64,000 nucleotides of DNA. Source: Bacillus cytotoxicus. Lineage in GTDB: Bacteria > Bacillota > Bacilli > Bacillales > Bacillaceae_G. Position 1 is the first letter of the stretch, and each line of letters begins with the position of its first letter. The notes beneath the pieces were generated by a model that saw only the letters and a list, made by a program, of their open reading frames with translations, made no database searches and was not told the origin of the DNA. Positions 51,433 to 60,156 of this stretch are shown here, piece after piece. A program made the position numbers and the translations under genes. The DNA lies in NCBI RefSeq assembly GCF_023715645.1, contig NZ_JAMBOP010000020.1:20205-84204 (forward strand), read 5' to 3'.

Positions 51433-53196
51433 TTAAAAATCTAATGCATTTACTTTATCTTTTACAGCATTGACTTTTGGGGATTGATGAGAAAGTTGGC
51501 TACATTCACGGAATGCCAAATGTTTACAAACTATACATTTTTTCGTATCCAAATGTGATAAGGCGTAATTAATCGCATCTCCTGTATGTTCAAAGAAGTT
51601 CTTTTCCTCAACCTCAGCATACAATCCATTTCTAACTAGAGTTGTTTTTAATTCAGGTTGAATTCCTGAGACTAGAAGGATACCGCCTTGTTGTTTAAAC
51701 GACTGAACAATACTTCTAAAATAAGACTCCCCTGTCGTATCAATAAACGGAACTTTTCCCATTCGTAAAATCAAAATTTTAGGTTTATAATGAATGGTTG
51801 CTAAAATGTTTTGTTCAAATGTTTGAGCAGCACCAAAGAATAATGGGCCTTCTATTGTATAAATGCTAATTTGTGGGCAATCATGTGTTTTATTCACCAC
51901 ATGTGGTAACAATTTTTCATTCTTTCTTGAGTGATCTGGTAGCACCTTAGATATGACTAGCATGTTGCTCATACGTTTTGTAAATAAAATAATAGCTAAA
52001 ATAAGACCGATTTCTACAGCCGTTGTTAAACTCGTAAATACAGTAAACAAAAATGTAACAACTAATACGAGAGAATCTCCACTCTTCATTTTAAGAATGT
52101 GGGCAAAATGTTTTTGCTCACTCATATTCCAAGCTACTACCATTAGAATTGGAGCCATACAAGCAAGCGGGATATGCGAAGCATACGGAGCTAACAATAA
52201 AAGTATTAATAAAACAAAGATTCCATGAATAACACCCGAGATCGGCGAAGTAGCTCCGCTCTTAATATTAGTTGCTGTTCGAGCAATCGCTCCAGTTGCT
52301 GGAATACCTCCAAATAACGGTGTGACAATATTAGCAATTCCTTGGCCAATAAGTTCTTTGTTACTGTTATGCTTACTATTTGTCATCCCATCTGCTACGA
52401 CAGCGGATAGTAACGATTCAATACCACCGAGCATCGCAATAACAAATGCTGGACCCATTAACTGTTTTATACGTTCCAATGTAATTTCTGGCATATGAAA
52501 ATGCGGAAGTGTATTAGGTATCGTACCGTATGCTGTACCAATAGTAGGTAAATGACCGGAGAAAAATACCATTGCAATTAATGTCGAAACCACAATACCA
52601 ACTAATGAGCCAGGTACTTTTGGGAAAAGCTTTGGTGTTACAAGTATAACAATAAGGCAAATGAGAGCTGTTATAATGCTGTAAAAATTGATAGTATCAA
52701 TATGAATAAAAATTTCTTTTACATTCGCTATATATGCCTCATGCTTTTTTATACCTATTAAGCCTAAAAAGCTAGCAATTTGTCCCGTAAAAATAGTAAC
52801 AGCAATACCTGATGTAAAACCAACTGTTACAGGACGCGGGATAAACTTAATTAAAGATCCCAATTTAAAAATACCCATTAGACATAAAAGAATTCCGGCT
52901 AATAAACCTGCTAGTAATAAATTTTCATATCCATAGGTAATTACAATGCTTAAAAGAATCGGAACAAAAGCACCTGTCGGCCCTCCAATTTGATACCTTG
53001 AACCGCCAAATAGCGCGGTAAGAATTCCAGCAATACATGTTGTATAAATCCCATACTCTGGTTTAACCCCAGAAGCTATAGCAAAAGACATCGCAAGTGG
53101 AATCGCAACAACTCCGACAATCGTTCCTGAAAGAAGATCCTTTTGAAAGTGCCCTAATGAGTATCCTTCAAATCTTCCTGTAAATAACCCTTTCAT
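51433..53196 (-). CDS. SulP family inorganic anion transporter
   Basis: 587 residues. About 12 membrane helices carry SulP motifs: SGTIVGVVAIPLAMSFAIAS near 26, GIYTTCIAGILTALFGGSRY and GGPTGAFVPILL near 72, plus the later GGIPATGAIARTATNIKSGA near 300. A C-terminal STAS domain follows (ISIYTIEGPLFFGAAQTFEQ and LILRMGKVPFIDTTGESYFR). The extreme C-terminus has a KKCIVCKHLAFREC cysteine cluster. Likely a sulfate or bicarbonate transporter; specificity cannot be told. Downstream of an ArsR-type regulator gene. Confidence 0.9.
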   Translation of the reverse strand: MKGLFTGRFEGYSLGHFQKDLLSGTIVGVVAIPLAMSFAIASGVKPEYGIYTTCIAGILTALFGGSRYQIGGPTGAFVPILLSIVITYGYENLLLAGLLAGILLCLMGIFKLGSLIKFIPRPVTVGFTSGIAVTIFTGQIASFLGLIGIKKHEAYIANVKEIFIHIDTINFYSIITALICLIVILVTPKLFPKVPGSLVGIVVSTLIAMVFFSGHLPTIGTAYGTIPNTLPHFHMPEITLERIKQLMGPAFVIAMLGGIESLLSAVVADGMTNSKHNSNKELIGQGIANIVTPLFGGIPATGAIARTATNIKSGATSPISGVIHGIFVLLILLLLAPYASHIPLACMAPILMVVAWNMSEQKHFAHILKMKSGDSLVLVVTFLFTVFTSLTTAVEIGLILAIILFTKRMSNMLVISKVLPDHSRKNEKLLPHVVNKTHDCPQISIYTIEGPLFFGAAQTFEQNILATIHYKPKILILRMGKVPFIDTTGESYFRSIVQSFKQQGGILLVSGIQPELKTTLVRNGLYAEVEEKNFFEHTGDAINYALSHLDTKKCIVCKHLAFRECSQLSHQSPKVNAVKDKVNALDF

Positions 53197-53480
53197 TGTA
53201 AACCCTTCTTTTCTATTATTATTGAACTACCCCCACCTACCGTTTGCGCTTGAGCTAGGAGGTCTTCTCCCAAGATATGATAAATCTTGCTGTTTTTAAT
53301 CAAATTAAAAACATTATATCCCACATAACCAAGCTGTACATGCCGTATTTCTCTTTTGATATTCAATTTCATCTTGTAAATACCAGTCAAGAATTCCCAC
53401 TTTTCATTCAAACATCACAAACATGATGAGTTCCTACTGAGCGAAGTATCTCAATTCCATGGTGAACAATACCTTCTTTC
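53197..53480 (-). other. structured leader or IS200/IS605-type remnant between arsR-like and sulP genes
   Basis: On the minus strand a broken frame reads EVKKEGIVHHGIEILRSVGT before a stop, similar in style to a TnpB C-terminus. Three consecutive hairpins follow: GTTTTTAAT/ATTAAAAAC, CAAGAT/ATCTTG and GGAG/CTCC. Then comes GGTAGGTGGGGGTAGTTCAA, resembling the 3' end of TnpB guide-RNA scaffolds. A 72-codon ORF (53193-53411) overlies this without a ribosome binding site and is probably not a gene. A cis-acting leader of sulP is the alternative. Confidence 0.35.
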
Positions 53481-53837
53481 TTAACTTCGATACTCTACCC
53501 CCTCCTTAACAATGGTTTTATCATCTTCTTCTAACATTGAAATTGTATCAATTAAATGGTTGTTAAAAATCGCGCGTGCAACTTCCAGTAAATTCATAAT
53601 CATTGGATCTCGAAGGGAATATAAAACTCGTTTCCCATCTTTTGTACCAACAACAATGTTCTTTGCACGAAGTACACTTAATTGTTGTGAAACGGCAGAA
53701 CCTTCTTTATTAAGAATACTTTGAAGTTCATTTACACTTTTTTCACCCTCTGATAACAATTCAAGAATTCGGATCCGTAAAGGATGTGATAAGGCTTTAA
53801 AAAAGTCAGCCTTAAACTGTTGCATTTCGTTTCCCAT
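53481..53837 (-). CDS. ArsR family transcriptional regulator
   Basis: 118 residues. Winged helix: FFKALSHPLRIRILELLSEG near 12, VNELQSILNKEGSAVSQQLS (recognition helix) near 35, and GTKDGKRVLYSLRDP wing. No cysteine occurs anywhere, so the classical Cys metal sites of ArsR/SmtB are absent. GGAGGCG precedes the ATG. It probably controls itself, the sulP gene and possibly the promoter at 50486, judged by CTTACTT words. Confidence 0.85.
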   Translation of the reverse strand: MGNEMQQFKADFFKALSHPLRIRILELLSEGEKSVNELQSILNKEGSAVSQQLSVLRAKNIVVGTKDGKRVLYSLRDPMIMNLLEVARAIFNNHLIDTISMLEEDDKTIVKEGVEYRS

Positions 53838-54112
53838 TCAAACGCCTCCATTGCTTACTTACTTTTAAAGACTTCACAAATACTCTATACATCTTCAAAT
53901 GTTTGAATATGTATAGGATACTGCTATAGTTAGTAATTTTCAATACAAATTTTTAAGTATTAAAAAGGACCAAAATTCAAAAAACTATACGTATATTATA
54001 ATTATTCGTATTACATTTATACTTAAAACGAAAGAAGGGACTGTCTCAAGAGGGTAAGCTCCTCTAAAATGTAAAAGGAAAAACATTGATATATCAACGT
54101 TTCTAAAACAAA
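53838..54112. other. intergenic DNA upstream of the ArsR-type gene
   Basis: CTTACTTACTTTT at 53861 may be the ArsR operator. Near 54035 GGGACTGTCTCAAGAGGGTA repeats part of the following terminator sequence. No gene recognised. Confidence 0.4.
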
Positions 54113-54159
54113 AAAGGAGTGTCTCATAGTCAAAAATTCGACTTATGGGACAGCTCCTT
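54113..54159 (-). terminator. long terminator hairpin of the AI-2E family gene
   Basis: AAGGAGTGTCTCATAGTC pairs with GACTTATGGGACAGCTCCTT with few mismatches; T-run TTTTTTG on the minus strand. Confidence 0.8.
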
Positions 54160-54163
54160 CTTA

Positions 54164-55246
54164 TTATTTCTTATTTCTTTTCAATTTAAAAAGTCTTACT
54201 AAGTTTGAAATGATTGTTTTCATCACAGCATACGTTGGTACAGCTAAAATCATTCCAATAATTCCAGCGAAATTTCCAACGCCAAGAATTAAAATGATAA
54301 TCGTTAAAGGATGAATGTTTAGTTTCTCACTCATAATTCGCGGTGATAAAATATTACTCTCAAATTGCTGAACAATCGTTACCACAACAATAACCCATAC
54401 CGCCTGCATTGGCGATACAAATAATCCAACAATAACCGCTGGTGCCGCTCCAATAAACGGTCCTAAATTTGGAATAATATTCGTAAATGCTGCCACAATT
54501 CCAAAAATAAAAGCATAAGGTAGCCCAATGATTAAATATCCAACAAACGTGAAAGCTCCGACAAATAAACAAACAAGTGCTTGGCCTTGAATGTACGCCG
54601 CAAGCGTTTCATTCGTTTCTTTAAATAATCGCAGCCCTTCTTGACGGTACGATTCTGGCAGAAAACGAACTGCTGATCCAGGGAATTTATGACCGTCTTT
54701 AAACATATAAAACAAAATAAATGGAACTGTGAAAACAACTAATGCAACGTTCGTAATAATTCCAAATAAGGCAGTTGCACTCGCTGTAAGTGTATTTGGT
54801 ATTTCTTTCAAATACGTAAGAGCATTCTTTTCTATTGTCTCTAACGAAACATAATCTTGCGTTGTAAGCCATTGAAATAGCTTATGATTCGATAAATCTG
54901 TTATGTATTCTTTCCCTACTTTAATATAAGTCGGCATATTTGTTACTAACTCCATCAACTGATGAGAGACAGTTGGAACTACAACCCCGACTGCAACAGC
55001 TATTACTGCGATAATAAAGACATATAGTAATAAAATGGATAAATTGCGCGGTACCTTTTTATTCTCTAAAAAAAGCAACACGGGATTGAACATAAAATAC
55101 AAAAATGCAGCAATTAAAATAGGAAAAAATAAAGTGGAAATAAAAATACCGATTGGTTGAAATAAAAACGAAATTTTTGTACAGATAAAAATAATCGCTA
55201 CAACCATCAATACTTCTAATGTCCATAAATGAACTTTTGATTTCAA
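54164..55246 (-). CDS. AI-2E family transporter
   Basis: 360 residues, about eight membrane helices. TNMPTYIKVGKEYITDLSNH near 108 forms the extracytoplasmic helix-rich region. The family core is seen in GQALVCLFVGAFTFVGYLII, LPYAFIFGIVAAFTNIIPNL and GPFIGAAPAVIVGLF near 240, and FESNILSPRIMSEKLNIHPL. Members include AI-2 exporter TqsA and Na+/H+ antiporters. TTG start with AAAAGGAGG nine bases before it. Confidence 0.85.
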   Translation of the reverse strand: MKSKVHLWTLEVLMVVAIIFICTKISFLFQPIGIFISTLFFPILIAAFLYFMFNPVLLFLENKKVPRNLSILLLYVFIIAVIAVAVGVVVPTVSHQLMELVTNMPTYIKVGKEYITDLSNHKLFQWLTTQDYVSLETIEKNALTYLKEIPNTLTASATALFGIITNVALVVFTVPFILFYMFKDGHKFPGSAVRFLPESYRQEGLRLFKETNETLAAYIQGQALVCLFVGAFTFVGYLIIGLPYAFIFGIVAAFTNIIPNLGPFIGAAPAVIVGLFVSPMQAVWVIVVVTIVQQFESNILSPRIMSEKLNIHPLTIIILILGVGNFAGIIGMILAVPTYAVMKTIISNLVRLFKLKRNKK

Positions 55247-55541
55247 AAAAAGTGCCTCCTTTTAAATTTATTCTATCATTGTAACAAATCAAAGCAAAAA
55301 TTTATATGTTATTTCCTCGTTCTTTATTCCAAAACATTCATAAATAAACTACAATAAAAACATATAAGGTACAACTTTTATCAGTTATGCTTTTATTTTC
55401 TACTGATTATAAGTTGAACGAAACGAACTTTTACATGCAGTTATTCCCTACTTATCACCTTTGTATTTCTCAAAGCCGTGAAATGGGGAATTATTGCCCG
55501 CAAATAAAAAGATAAAAATTTGTAACTAAAAGGTGATAACT
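55247..55541. other. divergent intergenic region
   Basis: AT-rich promoter DNA between the AI-2E family gene and the CxxC protein gene. No operator or RNA recognised. Confidence 0.35.
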
Positions 55542-56354
55542 ATGCCAATATGCAGTATATGTAGAAATGAAAAACAATGTATAGAACAATATGTAATTCC
55601 AGAAGTGTTATGTGGATATTACTATATGAACACAGTGTGTGAAACCTGCCATGAAAACGTAGTAGCAAGTATAGATCGTTTATTAATTAGCCATAAATTA
55701 ATACATTATAAAATAGAACAGTTGAAACATCAAATGGACTCTCCTCTTCTTCTAGACATATATGATGAAGAAAAATATACAAATGAAGAAACGGATATTG
55801 ATGAGTTCCAATTCTCAAATTCTCTCATAATGAAACTATGTAAGAGAAACGATATATCACTTCATGATGAAATATGGAAAGAAGAGCGAGTAACGAAAGT
55901 GGCGAGTTCTATTCAACGTGAATTACTTCTGGATAACCGCAAATATAAGATGAGCTTATTGAAAATGGCTTATTTATTTGCGACGCAAAATATAGATGGT
56001 TATATAAATGATCCCGACGCAGTTGTAATTTCTAATATTTTATCAAACATAGATTTCATTGAATTAAAAGATAGAAATATTGTACGAGATTTAAACAAAA
56101 GTTCATTGTGGAACACATTAAATACCGATTGTGAAAACCATTATTTCATTTTATTGAGCGACAAAGATGGATTATTTTGCTTTATTCGTCTCTTTGATGT
56201 GTTTGATGTCGTTGTTCATCTGTCTAAAAAAAGGTACGATCTTTCGTCACCAATCGTCGGTGTAAATGATGCAACCAACCAAGTATTTTATAAAAAAAGT
56301 TTAAAAGAATATATGAATGGATTATTTAAGCCAACAAAAGGAATTCAGTCTTAA
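55542..56354 (+). CDS. protein with N-terminal HNH-like zinc ribbon (270 aa)
   Basis: The N-terminus MPICSICRNEKQCIEQYVIP followed by VCETCHENVVASIDRLL has two CxxC pairs and spacing like the zinc frame of HNH endonucleases, but no clear catalytic HNH follows. The rest is alpha/beta without known motifs (CENHYFILLSDKDGLFCFIR). ATG at 55542 is preferred, with AAAGGTGAT upstream. No family assigned; a nucleic-acid-binding role is possible. Confidence 0.55.
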   Translation: MPICSICRNEKQCIEQYVIPEVLCGYYYMNTVCETCHENVVASIDRLLISHKLIHYKIEQLKHQMDSPLLLDIYDEEKYTNEETDIDEFQFSNSLIMKLCKRNDISLHDEIWKEERVTKVASSIQRELLLDNRKYKMSLLKMAYLFATQNIDGYINDPDAVVISNILSNIDFIELKDRNIVRDLNKSSLWNTLNTDCENHYFILLSDKDGLFCFIRLFDVFDVVVHLSKKRYDLSSPIVGVNDATNQVFYKKSLKEYMNGLFKPTKGIQS

Positions 56355-56432
56355 AAATAATCAATGTGGTTTCAAAAAGAAGAACATACGCTCTCCTTTT
56401 TTACATAAACAAGATTGTGCTATAATAATGAA

Positions 56433-56608
56433 AAGAACGATACAATCACATAAACAAATGAAATTAGCATATAAATAAAAAAATGACTAGCGTGCGGCAA
56501 CACACTAGTCCCATATAACTCAGCAGAGTGGATTATTCATTATCCTATTTGTTTCTCATGAATTAGACAACCCACCTTCTATTGGCGTAGAGTGGGTTGT
56601 TATTTTTT
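56433..56608 (+). ncRNA. putative antisense antitoxin RNA
   Basis: Extended -10 TGCTATAAT at 56418-56426 gives a predicted start near 56433. A strong terminator (ACAACCCAC/GTGGGTTGT, 56567-56600, then TATTTTTT) ends it near 56608, exactly across the stop codon of the opposing toxin ORF. It overlaps the last part of the toxin message by about 120 bases, as RatA does with txpA. Confidence 0.6.
56474..56510 (-). terminator. terminator of the toxin mRNA
   Basis: GACTAGCGTG pairs with CACACTAGTC (one mismatch); on the minus strand followed by ATTTTTTTATTTAT. Confidence 0.8.
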
Positions 56609-56692
56609 GAGCTTGTCAATTAATAACACGACAAACGTTAGCAATGCAACGAGAAAAAGCCCGCCTTGCAAAAGCAACGAAAGTTCGCTCAA
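56600..56692 (-). CDS. type I holin-like toxin (30 aa)
   Basis: TTG-initiated ORF encoding MSELSLLLQGGLFLVALLTF then VVLLIDKLKK: a single hydrophobic helix with a basic tail, the layout of TxpA/BsrG/holin-like type I toxins that damage the membrane. GGGAGGTGAT precedes the start but is buried in a predicted 12-bp stem. The convergent antisense RNA and its terminators complete the module. Too short for standard gene callers. Confidence 0.7.
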   Translation of the reverse strand: MSELSLLLQGGLFLVALLTFVVLLIDKLKK

Positions 56693-56693
56693 T

Positions 56694-56725
56694 TTATCAC
56701 CTCCCAACACTTAGAGAAGTGATAA
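56694..56725 (-). promoter_or_regulatory. stem sequestering the toxin ribosome binding site
   Basis: On the minus strand TTATCACTTCTC pairs with GGGAGGTGATAA around TAAGTGTT; all 12 pairs form if two G-U pairs are allowed. It hides the Shine-Dalgarno, a known feature of type I toxin mRNAs. Confidence 0.7.
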
Positions 56726-56764
56726 TAAAACAACCACTCTGACCATGAGTTACCCTTTCATTTT

Positions 56765-56794
56765 ATCATAATTTTCATTTTATTACGATGAAAA
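56765..56794 (-). promoter_or_regulatory. possible toxin promoter
   Basis: TATGAT (-10, 56770-56765) with TTTTCA (56794-56789) 18 bases upstream on the minus strand. Weak -35. Confidence 0.4.
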
Positions 56795-56818
56795 CCGGCA
56801 AGCTTTGTACTTGCCGGT
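56794..56818 (-). terminator. intrinsic terminator of the membrane-protein gene
   Basis: ACCGGCAAG pairs with CTTGCCGGT; TTTTC follows on the minus strand. Confidence 0.75.
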
Positions 56819-56896
56819 TATTTTATTTAGTTGAGAAATAACAAATATGACATGCTAAGAAAATAGAAAGTAGTCAAACGATCAGTGACTACTTCT

Positions 56897-57946
56897 CTAT
56901 TGAATTTTATTCATAACGGTATCATAAAACGTTCTTTCATCATCCACATTGATATGAACTTTTATTACTATTTTTTGAAATCCATATAACATAGTTGCCT
57001 TCATTGGCTTTTTCAATATGATTTCGAGTTTCGCTGGTTCTTTCATAAACTCGTTTATCGTCGCATCAAAAATTTGTTTTTGTTCAATCTTAGAAGGTAA
57101 CGCCTCTTTAATATAATGTATGCTTTCAATATTACAAAAAGGAACGCTAAGCTGTTTCGTCAATCCAGCTTGTAAAATAAGTTCTTTATCAGTTACAACA
57201 TATGGACATAAGCGAATTGCTTGTATTTCTGCTAAGAAAAATAATACTGCGTAAATATTTAAGATTAGCAGCACCCACGCTACAACCGGATTCCATTGAT
57301 GAAGAAAATAATGAAAACCGATTGATTCAAGTAAAGTTCCATGTATGATCATAATATAAAATGCGATAGAACCTGTTTTTTTGTGATATGTAAACATACC
57401 TGAACCTGTAGGTGCTTTTTTTCCCCAAGAGAATAACGCGTAGTATAACAGCTTACACTCAGATAACAATACATTTACAGCAACATTTTCGGAAACAGAA
57501 TGGTACACTGCCTTTTCGATGGCATATGAAAAAGATGGATATGCGTGCTTATATATCTTATAAGCACGAACAATCGCAGGTAGTTTCTTTGCTATTTTGT
57601 AAAGAAGATAAAGTTCTAAACAAAGAAATGCAATTTCCCCGGCTACCACTAAATATGTGATAAACGAATAAGCTTCAAAATACGGATTTGGAATAATAAA
57701 TCTCGCAGCCACGTAACCTGCAAGTATAACAGGAAAGATGTATTTTAGTGAATATCGCTTTCTTATAATCAGTATGTAAGTAACAATTGGAATCGTGAGT
57801 ATAAAATCAAACAAAGAACCAAGTGCTACTCGGTTCGGTAAAGGCGACATGATTGGTAGTGCATAAAGAAGGATATTCGAAAGGATAATCAAACTCGTAA
57901 TAGCAAGCCAGATCATCCATCGTTTCTTCGATATTGTATGATTCAC
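56897..57946 (-). CDS. polytopic membrane protein of unknown function (349 aa)
   Basis: GTG start with AAAAGGAATG upstream. The N-terminal half has about four hydrophobic helices (WLAITSLIILSNILLYALPI, TIPIVTYILII, YIFPVILAGYVAARFII). Two more lie near 195-245 (FYIMIIHGTLLESIGF, VVAWVLLILNIYAVLFFLAE). A C-terminal soluble part of about 100 residues (CPYVVTDKELILQAGLTKQL) looks like a PH-like domain. No family firmly recognised. It is 14 bp downstream of the TPR gene, probably one operon. Confidence 0.6.
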   Translation of the reverse strand: MNHTISKKRWMIWLAITSLIILSNILLYALPIMSPLPNRVALGSLFDFILTIPIVTYILIIRKRYSLKYIFPVILAGYVAARFIIPNPYFEAYSFITYLVVAGEIAFLCLELYLLYKIAKKLPAIVRAYKIYKHAYPSFSYAIEKAVYHSVSENVAVNVLLSECKLLYYALFSWGKKAPTGSGMFTYHKKTGSIAFYIMIIHGTLLESIGFHYFLHQWNPVVAWVLLILNIYAVLFFLAEIQAIRLCPYVVTDKELILQAGLTKQLSVPFCNIESIHYIKEALPSKIEQKQIFDATINEFMKEPAKLEIILKKPMKATMLYGFQKIVIKVHINVDDERTFYDTVMNKIQ

Positions 57947-57960
57947 GTAATCATTCCTTT

Positions 57961-58434
57961 TTATTTAAAAATTTCATTTAAATGATCTTTGTAAAACGTA
58001 ATTGCTCTTTCGTAGTTCTTTACACCTTCCGTCTTCACTACTACATCTAACAACAGTTTCATCGCATCTTCATGAGATTGTACATTGTACTTTGCTAAAG
58101 ATAAAAATACTTTCATGGCGTCATCATCTGGATAACGTTTCATTCCTGCTTCTAATGTAGCAATAGCTTTCTCGTATTCTCCAATACACCGATATGTACT
58201 ACCTAAACCAATATAAGCACCTCGCAAACTTTCCCCTTCTAATCCGAGTTCAATAGCTTTCTCGTAATAAGGAACGGCTTCCGTTTCCATTCCCATGGCA
58301 TCGTGTGTACATGCGCATTGATATAAGATTTCTGGATTTTGAGTAAAGTTTGTTAAACTTAATAATATCTCTCTTGATTGAGCGAATTTATTCTCATTGC
58401 GTAATTGAATTGCTTTCTTCAATAAATTTTCCAT
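57961..58434 (-). CDS. TPR repeat protein
   Basis: 157 residues of tetratricopeptide repeats: PEILYQCACTHDAMGMETEA then VPYYEKAIELGLEGESLRGA, and IGLGSTYRCIGEYEKAIATL. A protein-protein scaffold, soluble. It lies 38 bp after the CoaB-like gene and 14 bp before the membrane-protein gene, all on the minus strand. Confidence 0.8.
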   Translation of the reverse strand: MENLLKKAIQLRNENKFAQSREILLSLTNFTQNPEILYQCACTHDAMGMETEAVPYYEKAIELGLEGESLRGAYIGLGSTYRCIGEYEKAIATLEAGMKRYPDDDAMKVFLSLAKYNVQSHEDAMKLLLDVVVKTEGVKNYERAITFYKDHLNEIFK

Positions 58435-58472
58435 CTTCTCACCCTACAATATGTATTCTTTCTTAACACTCA

Positions 58473-59168
58473 TTAATGAATAACAACTTGTTCTTTTTCA
58501 GAATCAATCATCGCAAGTTTACTGATAAGACTTCTAGCTGTATTTTCTTTATCTAGACATACTTGAACTTCACCATCATTAGAAATAATATAGTGATTTG
58601 TTTCAGAGGTATATAGTGCGTTAGAAGCATTTGCAACTATGAAATCTGCTTGTGCACCGTCCATTCGGATTTGCGCTCTCGCTATTAATTCTTCTTGACT
58701 TATACCGCTCTCTAACTTAAATCCAACTACCACAACAGCTGGATCCCATTGTTTAATTTGAGATAGTATTTTGGGAGCTTTCTTAAAATGAATAACTGGC
58801 GGCATATCGCTTGACAACTTTCCGAATTGATCCATTACATTTCCTTCTTGATCAACAATTTTATCAACGATCCAATCCGACCCAGCTGCCGCCATAATGA
58901 CAATATCTACTTTTTCACTTGTAATAATTTGTTTCATTTTCTCTTGTAAATCGATAATTCCTTCAAACGAATGAGAAGAAAGATTATGAGTCGCTTCAGG
59001 CTTTTCTGCAAAGTAACCATGCAAATATATAACAGAAGCCTCGCTCTTTAACACTTCTTCAGCAAGAAGTTTCCCCATTCTTCCTGTCGATAAATTCGTA
59101 TGTCCGCGTACTTCATCCCATTTTTCTAAACAGCCGCCACTTGTTATAAGTACCTTTTTTCCCTTCAT
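58473..59168 (-). CDS. CoaB-like phosphopantothenoylcysteine synthetase domain protein
   Basis: 231 residues matching the synthetase half of CoaBC: KKVLITSGGCLEKWDEVRGH near 4, TNLSTGRMGKLLAEEVL (the NxSxGxxG nucleotide loop), IVIMAAAGSDWIVDK near 93 and VVVVGFKLESG near 150. It lacks the flavin CoaC half. Type III CoaB enzymes stand alone, but a housekeeping coaBC elsewhere would make this an accessory paralogue. ATG at 59168 is preferred, with AAAGG nine bases upstream. Next to AAC(3). Confidence 0.75.
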   Translation of the reverse strand: MKGKKVLITSGGCLEKWDEVRGHTNLSTGRMGKLLAEEVLKSEASVIYLHGYFAEKPEATHNLSSHSFEGIIDLQEKMKQIITSEKVDIVIMAAAGSDWIVDKIVDQEGNVMDQFGKLSSDMPPVIHFKKAPKILSQIKQWDPAVVVVGFKLESGISQEELIARAQIRMDGAQADFIVANASNALYTSETNHYIISNDGEVQVCLDKENTARSLISKLAMIDSEKEQVVIH

Positions 59169-59192
59169 GTTCTCCATCCTTTAATTAAATAT

Positions 59193-60005
59193 TTACTTTG
59201 TTTGCTTTTGTGTTAAAAACCATTCAGTTCCAAAATCAACGACTTCTCGTTGCTTCATTAATTTACATGATGCGTTCCCTATCTTCCCAAATATAACGGA
59301 TCCAGTTTCATCAAAGACTGTTCCTAAGGACTCAAAATCATCAGAATCATAGTCAAATTCCTCATATTCTTTCCATATGCGAACACCATTTTCAATAATC
59401 GGTGCTCCAATTTGAACTTTTTCTCGATATTGCGAACGAACTTCAGATAAATGAAGCGATGTATTCGAATCATGATCCACTCCGATTAATAATATATATC
59501 CATTTAGATCATATATTTTCTCCAAAGGTGACTGTTCTCCAAAACTAGGAGTAAGGATGTGACCATCAATAATTTGTTTTGCATGCTTCCCCCACGCTGC
59601 AAAGCTATGTAACGGATGATTACTTCTTTTTGTATTCGGATATGTCCGAAAACATTCTACTACTTGCCCCATACTTCGCGTTGGTGTTGTTTCCGGATGA
59701 AATGGTGGTACATTGTCACGAATAATTTCCCACCAACTTTCTGGTACAGGTGGATTTTTCCAATTTTTCGGATCAGATAGATCACTCGTTTGAGTCGGCA
59801 TAATTATTGTTCCTTCTTCTGTAACTACTTCCATTAAAGCTTCAACTACAGCCAAAGCCCCTCCACTTATCCAACCAATCGAACTAAGAGACGAGTGTAC
59901 AATAACGTTCATTCCTTCTATAACACCTAATTTTCGTAAATCACTTGCAATCGTATGAATTGTGTTTGGCATTTTTGTTTTAGCAATTAAATCGTTCATA
60001 TTCAT
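59193..60005 (-). CDS. AAC(3) family aminoglycoside N-acetyltransferase (YokD-like)
   Basis: 270 residues of the antibiotic_NAT fold: [20 protein letters not shown] near 22, [20 protein letters not shown] and [13 protein letters not shown] near 70, [19 protein letters not shown] near 103, [13 protein letters not shown] with the catalytic His near 128, and [18 protein letters not shown]. Homologues in B. subtilis (YokD) and B. anthracis are known as AAC(3)-like acetyltransferases using acetyl-CoA. Resistance activity is not implied. 24 bp upstream of the CoaB-like gene. Confidence 0.85.
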   Translation of the reverse strand: MNMNDLIAKTKMPNTIHTIASDLRKLGVIEGMNVIVHSSLSSIGWISGGALAVVEALMEVVTEEGTIIMPTQTSDLSDPKNWKNPPVPESWWEIIRDNVPPFHPETTPTRSMGQVVECFRTYPNTKRSNHPLHSFAAWGKHAKQIIDGHILTPSFGEQSPLEKIYDLNGYILLIGVDHDSNTSLHLSEVRSQYREKVQIGAPIIENGVRIWKEYEEFDYDSDDFESLGTVFDETGSVIFGKIGNASCKLMKQREVVDFGTEWFLTQKQTK

Positions 60006-60156
60006 AACAAATCCCCTATTTCTCTACTAAAGTTTCTTTAATCTACCATTTATATATTATCATATTTTTCTTAATTTTTAACCAAAAAAAAGAAGAGAGA
60101 AAAACCCTCCCTTCCTAAATAATATGCAGTTGTTCTCATCTTGTACTCAAAATATA

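Noticed and set aside
53193-53411. 72-codon minus-strand ORF overlapping the sulP start
   Set aside because: No ribosome binding site, and the coding pattern follows hairpins and a G-rich tail. Treated as a structured remnant.
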